From an uncultured Clostridium sp. (lineage in GTDB: Bacteria; Bacillota; Clostridia; Clostridiales; Clostridiaceae): a DNA stretch of 17,006 nt. This document shows, piece by piece, positions 12,387 through 17,006 of this stretch. Under the pieces are notes generated by a model, which was given only the letters and a program-made list of their open reading frames with translations, did not search any database and had not been told where the DNA came from. Each line of letters starts with the position of its first letter. Within the stretch, counting starts at the first letter, position 1. The stretch is from contig CAMNZV010000013.1 of assembly GCA_946575275.1 (NCBI GenBank), positions 1-17,006 of the forward strand, read 5' to 3'. A program made the position numbers and the translations under genes.

Positions 12387-13003
12387 GAGTATATGGGAAA
12401 AATAAGGCTATAGCTATAAAAGATACAGAGAGCCTGAAAAGAATTCAGAATTATCTAAAATATAGAAACTATAAAGCATATATACTTTTTATGATAGGAC
12501 TTGGAACTGGGTATCGTGGTGGAGATTTAATTAAATTAACTGTATCAGATGTTAAAAAGGCAATTAAATGTGAGGAATTAATTATACTTGAAGAAAAGAC
12601 TGAAAAAACTAGAAAAATTAAATTTGAAAGAACAGTTTATCTCAACAATAAATTAATTAATATTCTTAGTGAATATGTAAAAGATAAGGAAGAGGGTGAA
12701 TATATATATCCATCCAGAAAGGGAAAAGGTAAGGGGAAGTATAAGCAACACATTAGGAGGGATTCACTAGGAAAGGAATTTAAAAAGGCAGCCTGTGCAT
12801 GTGGAATTACGGAAATATCAGTAGGAACTCATACACCACGGAAAACATATGGATATATACAATATCTTAGGAGTGGCAAAGATATTAATTATGTGCAAGA
12901 ACTTTTCGGGCATGCTTCATCCAAGACAACAAAAACTTATATTGGTGTTATAGATGATATTCTAAAAGACTCTGCTAAAAAGATGGATGCTTACATGGAT
13001 TAG
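12383..13003 (+). CDS. Short tyrosine recombinase, catalytic domain only
   Basis: The 206-aa protein lacks the arm-binding and most of the core-binding domains of typical integrases but keeps the catalytic set: R45 (TGYRGGDLI), K72 or a nearby lysine, H150 and R153 (GTHTPRKTYG), H177 (LFGHASSKTT) and nucleophile Y186 (KTYIGV). It therefore looks active. Its GTG start overlaps the stop of the zinc-ribbon gene (GTGA). It lies upstream of the terminase genes and far from the prophage end, so it is unlikely to be the lysogeny integrase. Similar short recombinases at this position occur in other clostridial and bacilli phages, as I recall. Possible jobs are dimer resolution or a late switch; none is demonstrated. 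Confidence 0.88.
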   Translation: MRVYGKNKAIAIKDTESLKRIQNYLKYRNYKAYILFMIGLGTGYRGGDLIKLTVSDVKKAIKCEELIILEEKTEKTRKIKFERTVYLNNKLINILSEYVKDKEEGEYIYPSRKGKGKGKYKQHIRRDSLGKEFKKAACACGITEISVGTHTPRKTYGYIQYLRSGKDINYVQELFGHASSKTTKTYIGVIDDILKDSAKKMDAYMD

Positions 13004-13026
13004 TCAGGAAATAAAATATTTTTTTA

Positions 13027-13152
13027 ATGTTGAATACCTTACTTTTTGCACATGAAGTTTTAAAAGATAAAAAAATAGGGCATATAGATGAAGATAAAAT
13101 TAAAATTGAATCCCTTACTTTGTTATATTATGAGGTTTTAAATCCCTCATAA
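13027..13152 (+). CDS. Possible 41-aa protein, weakly supported
   Basis: An ATG at 13027 opens a 41-codon frame beginning MLNTLLFAHEVLKDKKIGHI and ending LLYYEVLNPS before TAA. The composition is protein-like (alternating hydrophobic and charged residues), but no ribosome binding site lies at a normal distance; the nearest, AGGAA, is about 17 bases away. It could be a remnant of a longer gene or chance. A hairpin (ATGAGG/CCTCAT, 13129-13150) covers its end. Confidence 0.25.
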   Translation: MLNTLLFAHEVLKDKKIGHIDEDKIKIESLTLLYYEVLNPS

Positions 13153-13252
13153 ATTTAATACTGATATTATTGAGTACTAAAAAAAGTTTGGGAAATAAAA
13201 AAAGGCTAAAAAGTGCTAAAACCCACCCCCGAGCAACTCAAATACATATCGT

Positions 13253-13275
13253 TAGCATTGATATACTCAATGCTA
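13253..13275. repeat. Perfect 9-bp inverted repeat
   Basis: TAGCATTGA (13253-13261) and TCAATGCTA (13267-13275) are exact complements around TATAC. No T run follows, so it is not a terminator. The 23-bp symmetric element about 75 bp upstream of the resolvase promoter could be a binding site for the serine recombinase or a regulator. Confidence 0.7.
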
Positions 13276-13278
13276 CAA

Positions 13279-13317
13279 CAATTTAATGAATAAAAAACAT
13301 GAATATTCATTAAATTG
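13279..13317. repeat. Perfect 14-bp inverted repeat
   Basis: CAATTTAATGAATA (13279-13292) is exactly complementary to 13304-13317, with an 11-bp spacer. It starts three bases after the previous inverted repeat and ends 33 bp before the -35 box of the resolvase promoter. The arm length is well beyond chance even at this AT content. Confidence 0.75.
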
Positions 13318-13349
13318 CATAAAAATACTGTAATCAATACTTTGAACTA

Positions 13350-13378
13350 TTGACTATGATTTTAAGCCGTAGTATAAT
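13350..13378 (+). promoter_or_regulatory. Promoter of the small serine recombinase gene
   Basis: TTGACT (13350-13355) and TATAAT (13373-13378) with exactly 17 bp between them, about 50 bases before the start codon at 13429. It is a near-consensus vegetative promoter, so the recombinase can be expressed independently of the late operon. Confidence 0.85.
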
Positions 13379-13428
13379 TGAGGTATAGAGCAAGGTCAAA
13401 ACTCATAATCAAAACGGAGGGTGAGAAA

Positions 13429-14010
13429 ATGTGTAATATTTATGGATATTGTAGAGTTTCATCAAAAAAACAGCTAGAGGGTAATGGAATAGAAGTTCAA
13501 AGAACTGATATATTAGAAAAGTATGATTCAGCTTTGATTTTTGAAGAACAATTTAGCGGAACAACAATTGAAAGACCAGTATTTAAGTCAATATTAGAAA
13601 AGCTGCAGCAAGGAGATACATTAGTTGTTACAAAATTAGATAGATTAGCACGTAATACTGTAGAAGGGATTGAGATTGTACAAAGGTTATTTGAAAAGAA
13701 TGTATCAGTACATGTTCTAAATGTTGGATTACTTGAAAATACAAGTATGGGAAAATTCTTTCTAACAACACTATTGGCAGTGGCAGAAATGGAAAGAAAC
13801 ACGATATTAGAAAGAACACAAGCAGGAAAAGAAATAGCACGTACAAAAGCAGGTTATAAAGAAGGTAGACCTAAAAAATTCACTGAGGAACAAATAGATC
13901 ATGCTATAAAACTATTAGAAGATAATAGCTATACTAAAGTTGAGAAAATAACACAAATATCAAAAGCTACTCTTGTAAGAGAAGTGAGAAAGAGAAGGAC
14001 TAGTGAGTAA
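13429..14010 (+). CDS. Small serine recombinase (resolvase/invertase family)
   Basis: The 193-aa product starts MCNIYGYCRVSSKKQLEGNG, with S11 as expected nucleophile and R9 beside it. It continues with SGTTIERPVFKSIL, the VTKLDRLARN motif (68-76; D71, R72, R75), and the E-helix segment AVAEMERNTILERTQAGKE. It ends in a C-terminal helix-turn-helix (about 150-190, FTEEQIDHAIKLL, ISKATLVREVRKR). Length and layout are those of Tn3-type resolvases and Hin-type invertases. The chosen ATG at 13429 has GGAGGGTGAG in front; an earlier in-frame ATG at 13378 overlaps the promoter. It could resolve multimers of a plasmid-like phage genome, invert a segment or be cargo. The inverted repeats upstream are candidate sites. 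Confidence 0.92.
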   Translation: MCNIYGYCRVSSKKQLEGNGIEVQRTDILEKYDSALIFEEQFSGTTIERPVFKSILEKLQQGDTLVVTKLDRLARNTVEGIEIVQRLFEKNVSVHVLNVGLLENTSMGKFFLTTLLAVAEMERNTILERTQAGKEIARTKAGYKEGRPKKFTEEQIDHAIKLLEDNSYTKVEKITQISKATLVREVRKRRTSE

Positions 14011-14046
14011 TCATTAGTCTTTTATTATTGAAAGAAGGTGATTTAA

Positions 14047-14802
14047 GTGGCAAGAAATAGAAATCCTAATCGTGATAAAGCGTTTAAGCTATATGAGAAT
14101 AATAATTCCTTAATGCCTAAAAAGATAGCCCAGCAATTAAATGAAAGCGTAGAAAATATTAGAGCATGGAAATATCAAGATAGATGGGATGAGAAATTAG
14201 GGATAAAAAAGAATAAAAGAGGAGCACCACGCAATAATAAAAATGCTTTAGGTAATAATGGAGGAGCACCTAAGGGGAATCTTAATAGTCTTAAACATGG
14301 ATTACGTTGTGATGAATCAAAAAGATTACCTAAGGAGTTTATAAAGAAATGGTTTCCTGTAGCAACAAGGAATGCATATGAGGATTCTATTAATCTTGAA
14401 ATGAGTAAATTGGATATGCTGGCACATTCAATAGATACATTATGGGCTAAGATTATAAGAAGTCAATCTTTAACATACGTTAAGAATAAAAATGACATGA
14501 CTAAGGTAACAAAAAAAGAAAGCTTTGGAAAGAACCCAAGTGAGGAGTATGAATTACAATTTGCTTGGGATAAAGAAAATGCTAATATAGATATCCAATC
14601 TAAAGCAATGGAACGTTTAGCTAAGATGATAAGGACGTATGAAGAATTACTTCATACAAATTGGGATTTAGCCACTGATGAACAAAAGGCAAAAATTGAA
14701 GTTCTTAAATCTCGTATAACTAAAGATGAAGATACAGAAGTAGAAGATGATGGATTTATTGAAGCACTAGAAAGTAAGGTTAATGAAGTATGGGAAGATT
14801 AA
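14047..14802 (+). CDS. terS: Phage terminase small subunit (PBSX/XtmA-like)
   Basis: The 251-aa protein opens with a DNA-binding helix-turn-helix (residues 10-47: DKAFKLYENNNSLMPKKIAQ, then ENIRAWKYQDRWDEK). The family's glycine/asparagine stretch follows (58-85: KRGAPRNNKNALGNNGGAPK, then NLNSLKHG). The remainder is helical and would form the oligomer ring, with an acidic C-terminal tail that contacts the large subunit. It recognises the packaging site on phage DNA. The start is GTG at 14047 with GAAGGTG upstream. It overlaps the large-subunit gene by 13 bases, so the two are coupled. Length and domain order are normal. Confidence 0.93.
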   Translation: MARNRNPNRDKAFKLYENNNSLMPKKIAQQLNESVENIRAWKYQDRWDEKLGIKKNKRGAPRNNKNALGNNGGAPKGNLNSLKHGLRCDESKRLPKEFIKKWFPVATRNAYEDSINLEMSKLDMLAHSIDTLWAKIIRSQSLTYVKNKNDMTKVTKKESFGKNPSEEYELQFAWDKENANIDIQSKAMERLAKMIRTYEELLHTNWDLATDEQKAKIEVLKSRITKDEDTEVEDDGFIEALESKVNEVWED

Positions 14803-16061
14803 AACAAGCCATATTTAAGTTTAAACCTTTTTCAAAAAAACAACTAAAAGTACTTACATGGTGGCTTCATAATTCACCAGTGCATGATAAGGATGGGATA
14901 ATAGCTGATGGAGCAATAAGAAGTGGTAAAACTCTTTCAATGTCATTATCCTATGTTTTGTGGGCTATGAGCTCATTTAACAGTCAAAACTTTGGTATGT
15001 GCGGTAAAACAATAGGTTCATTTAGAAGAAATGTTTTGTTTTGGTTGAAGCTAATGCTAAAAGCTAGAGGATATAAAGTAAAGGATCATAGAGCAGATAA
15101 CCTAGTAGAAATAACTAAGAATGATGTAACTAATTACTTTTATATATTTGGTGGTAAGGATGAAAGGTCTCAAGACTTAATCCAAGGTATTACATTAGCT
15201 GGATGTTTCTTTGATGAAGTTGCATTAATGCCTGAAAGTTTTGTTAACCAGGCAACAGGAAGATGTTCAGTTGATGGTTCAAAGTTTTGGTTTAATTGCA
15301 ATCCAGATGGACCATATCATTGGTTTAAAGTAAATTGGATAGATAAGTGTAAAGATAAGAATATACTATATTTGCATTTTACTATGGATGACAACTTAAG
15401 TCTTTCAGAAAGAATCAAAGAAAGATATAGGTCAATGTATAGTGGAGTGTTCTATAAGCGTTACATATTAGGCTTATGGACAGTTGCAGAAGGTGTTATA
15501 TATGATATGTTTGATACTACTAAGCATGTTATAAACAAGATCACTGAAGCTTTATTCCCTACTTATTATGTAAGTTGTGACTATGGTACACAAAATGCCA
15601 CAGTATTTTTACTATGGCAAAAAGCTTCAGGGGACAGGTGGTATTGTATTGATGAATATTATTACAGTGGTAGGGAAGAAGCTAAACAAAAGACAGATAG
15701 TGAATATGCTGATGATTTAATAAAGTTTATAGATGATAAGAAAATAAAAGCCATAATTGTAGATCCATCTGCTGCATCATTTATTGCAGAACTTAAGAAA
15801 CGTGCTATTCAAGTTAAGAAGGCTAAGAATGACGTTGAGAATGGGATAAGAGTAGTAGGTAATTGCTTAAACTTAGGTAAGATATTATTTAGTCCTAAGT
15901 GTAAAAATACTATAGTAGAGTTTTCTAGTTATATTTGGGATGTAAAAGCTGCAGAACGTGGAGAAGATAAACCAATAAAACAACATGATCATGCTATGGA
16001 TGCAGTAAGATATTTTTGTTATACAATATTAAAAGGCTTTGGAGGACTTAGAACATTCTAG
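14790..16061 (+). CDS. terL: Phage terminase large subunit (PBSX/XtmB family)
   Basis: The 423-aa packaging motor has an N-terminal ATPase with Walker A GAIRSGKT (41-48), Walker B CFFDE (139-143) and the coupling motif FWFNCNPDGP (166-175). The C-terminal RNase H-like nuclease has acidic residues D264 (SCDYGT), D325 (IIVDPS) and D404 (HDHAMDAVRY). All expected motifs are intact and the length is usual for the family. It cuts the concatemer and drives DNA into the prohead through the portal encoded next. The start overlaps the small-subunit gene. A terminator-like hairpin overlaps its stop codon. Confidence 0.97.
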   Translation: MGRLKQAIFKFKPFSKKQLKVLTWWLHNSPVHDKDGIIADGAIRSGKTLSMSLSYVLWAMSSFNSQNFGMCGKTIGSFRRNVLFWLKLMLKARGYKVKDHRADNLVEITKNDVTNYFYIFGGKDERSQDLIQGITLAGCFFDEVALMPESFVNQATGRCSVDGSKFWFNCNPDGPYHWFKVNWIDKCKDKNILYLHFTMDDNLSLSERIKERYRSMYSGVFYKRYILGLWTVAEGVIYDMFDTTKHVINKITEALFPTYYVSCDYGTQNATVFLLWQKASGDRWYCIDEYYYSGREEAKQKTDSEYADDLIKFIDDKKIKAIIVDPSAASFIAELKKRAIQVKKAKNDVENGIRVVGNCLNLGKILFSPKCKNTIVEFSSYIWDVKAAERGEDKPIKQHDHAMDAVRYFCYTILKGFGGLRTF

Positions 16062-16071
16062 GTCTTTTTTT
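16043..16071 (+). terminator. Terminator-like hairpin overlapping the terL stop codon
   Basis: GACTTAGAA (16045-16053) and TTCTAGGTC (16056-16064) are complementary with one G-T pair; the innermost pairs must open to form the loop. Seven T residues follow (16065-16071). The 3' arm contains the stop codon, so translating ribosomes would disrupt the hairpin. Confidence 0.7.
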
Positions 16072-16183
16072 AATATTTAAAATGATTATGAATTATGATT
16101 ATGCTTAAACCATTGATTTTACTAGAGTAAAAAATCATATTCAAATGTTAGGGTTTATGATTATAAATAAAAGAGGTGATTAA
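16072..16183. other. Noncoding gap between terL and the portal gene
   Basis: About 110 AT-rich bases with no gene. ATGATTATG recurs nearby (16082-16090 and 16097-16105). A weak promoter-like pair, TTGATT (16114) and CATATT, is present but not convincing. The portal ribosome binding site AGAGGTGAT lies at its end. Confidence 0.5.
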
Positions 16184-17006
16184 GTGGGAATTAAAGATAT
16201 ATGGAACAAATTAAAGAAAGGAGTGAAATCTGGAATTATGGCAGTACAAGAAAATAATTTATTAACAGATAGTAAGGTTATAGCAGTTATAAATGATTTT
16301 AAAACATCTACAAAAAGGAGTTGGATGTTAGTAGGTGATAAATATTATAAAGTAGAGAATGATATATTTAATAGAACGTTAACTAAAACTATCCAAGGAA
16401 CTAAAGTTGAGGAAACCTATAAAGCAAATAATAAACTAGCTCACAGTAAGTATAAGAACCTAGTTGATGAAAAGGTAGCATATTTATTATCAAGGGATTA
16501 TTCTTTAAAATGTGATGATAAGGTCTATTTAGAGAAGGTAAAGGATGTATTAGGTAGACATTTTCAATATAAGCTTAGTGGGTTAGGTTATGAATCTAGT
16601 AATAAAGGGATAGCATGGCTTCAAATCTATGTAGATAAAGATGGTAAATTTAGTACTATGATAGTTCCAGCGGAACAGTGTATCCCAATATGGACAGATT
16701 CAAGCCATACAGAGCTCCAAAGTATGATTAGAGTATATGAAACTATTAAATGGGAATATGACAAAAAGAAAACTATAACTAATGTTGAGGTATGGGGTAA
16801 TGATAGCGTAACTTATTATATTCTTGAAAATAATATGCTTATATCTGATTATAATAAAAATAATGATAACAATGGACCAATAGCACATTATAAAAAGGGT
16901 GAAGATTGGTTTGGGTGGGGAAGAGTTCCTTTTATAGCTTTTAAAAATAATAGAGTAGAACTACCTGATATTAAATTTGTTAAAAGTTTAGTTGATAATT
17001 ATGATT
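16184..17006 (+). CDS. SPP1-type phage portal protein, N-terminal part (runs off the window)
   Basis: GTG at 16184, four bases after AGAGGTGAT, opens a frame that stays open for 274 codons to the edge. It begins MGIKDIWNKLKKGVKSGIMA. Recognisable segments include KYKNLVDEKVAYLLSRDYSL, a feature of SPP1 gp6-type portals (the N..K.LVDEK..Y.LS pattern), then GIAWLQIYVDKDGKF, VPAEQCIPIW and WGRVPFIAFKNN. The portal forms the dodecameric ring at one prohead vertex through which DNA is packaged. It follows the terminase genes as usual in tailed phages. Full-length members are about 450-510 aa, so a little over half is present. No frameshift is seen in the visible part. Confidence 0.92.
   Translation, partial: MGIKDIWNKLKKGVKSGIMAVQENNLLTDSKVIAVINDFKTSTKRSWMLVGDKYYKVENDIFNRTLTKTIQGTKVEETYKANNKLAHSKYKNLVDEKVAYLLSRDYSLKCDDKVYLEKVKDVLGRHFQYKLSGLGYESSNKGIAWLQIYVDKDGKFSTMIVPAEQCIPIWTDSSHTELQSMIRVYETIKWEYDKKKTITNVEVWGNDSVTYYILENNMLISDYNKNNDNNGPIAHYKKGEDWFGWGRVPFIAFKNNRVELPDIKFVKSLVDNYD

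Larger units (their letters stand above)
13004..13428. other. Gene-poor stretch before the resolvase gene
   Basis: Apart from the doubtful 41-codon frame, no gene is visible. The right half holds two strong inverted repeats (13253-13275 and 13279-13317), listed separately, and a promoter at 13350-13378. The stretch separates the short tyrosine recombinase from the small serine recombinase and could contain a recombination (res-like) site. Confidence 0.7.

Noticed and set aside
13027..13152. The 41-codon frame as a firm gene
   Set aside because: No properly spaced ribosome binding site and no recognisable family; kept only as a low-confidence entry.
16700..16888. A 62-codon minus-strand hydrophobic frame
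   Set aside because: It lies wholly inside the portal reading frame on the other strand and has no supporting start signals.

Overview
The window is AT-rich DNA from a low-GC Firmicute. The rpsI tail, AGGAGG-type ribosome binding sites, codon use and phage gene types suggest Clostridium sensu stricto; this is a genus-level inference and no species is claimed. It starts in the last ~53 codons of chromosomal rpsI (ribosomal protein S9) and its terminator. It then enters the left end of an integrated prophage that runs off the right edge inside the portal gene.

Layout. (1) 250-1303: three tandem 11-bp repeats and a tyrosine integrase transcribed toward rpsI. (2) 1385-3626, minus strand: a broken large serine recombinase, an ImmA/IrrE-type metallopeptidase, a coiled-coil gene bracketed by GGTGTCC hairpins, and an XRE-family repressor. 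(3) 3627-3808: the divergent lysogeny/early switch, with recognisable promoters on both strands and operator-like repeats. (4) 3809-6424: Cro-like and other DNA-binding proteins and many small early proteins, with one membrane protein (5572-5901) in the opposite orientation. (5) 6425-9208: a leader with two competing RNA pairings, then translationally coupled parA, parB and a replication initiator gene that carries six iteron-like repeats. (6) 9221-11913: small proteins, ssb, an unknown 208-aa protein, a proteasome-beta/HslV-like Ntn hydrolase and an ArpU/RinA-like late regulator. (7) 11914-12150: two terminators flanking a 7-copy array with an 11-bp period. (8) 12174-14010: a zinc-ribbon protein, a catalytic-domain-only tyrosine recombinase, a gene-poor stretch with strong inverted repeats, and a small serine recombinase with its own promoter. 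(9) 14047-end: small and large terminase subunits and the start of an SPP1-type portal, so the virion is a tailed phage.

How it probably works (inference from families and layout). The repressor holds the divergent early promoter off, and the metallopeptidase may relieve it. Early genes lead to a plasmid-like ParA-ParB-initiator cassette that replicates from iterons inside the initiator gene. SSB serves replication. The ArpU-like protein at the end of the early run would turn on the packaging and head genes, possibly through the adjacent 11-bp array. The most unusual points are the phage-encoded proteasome-like protein with the T1/D17/K33 geometry, the partition genes in an integrated prophage, the iterons read through different reading frames, the phased 11-bp array, and four different site-specific recombinases within 14 kb.
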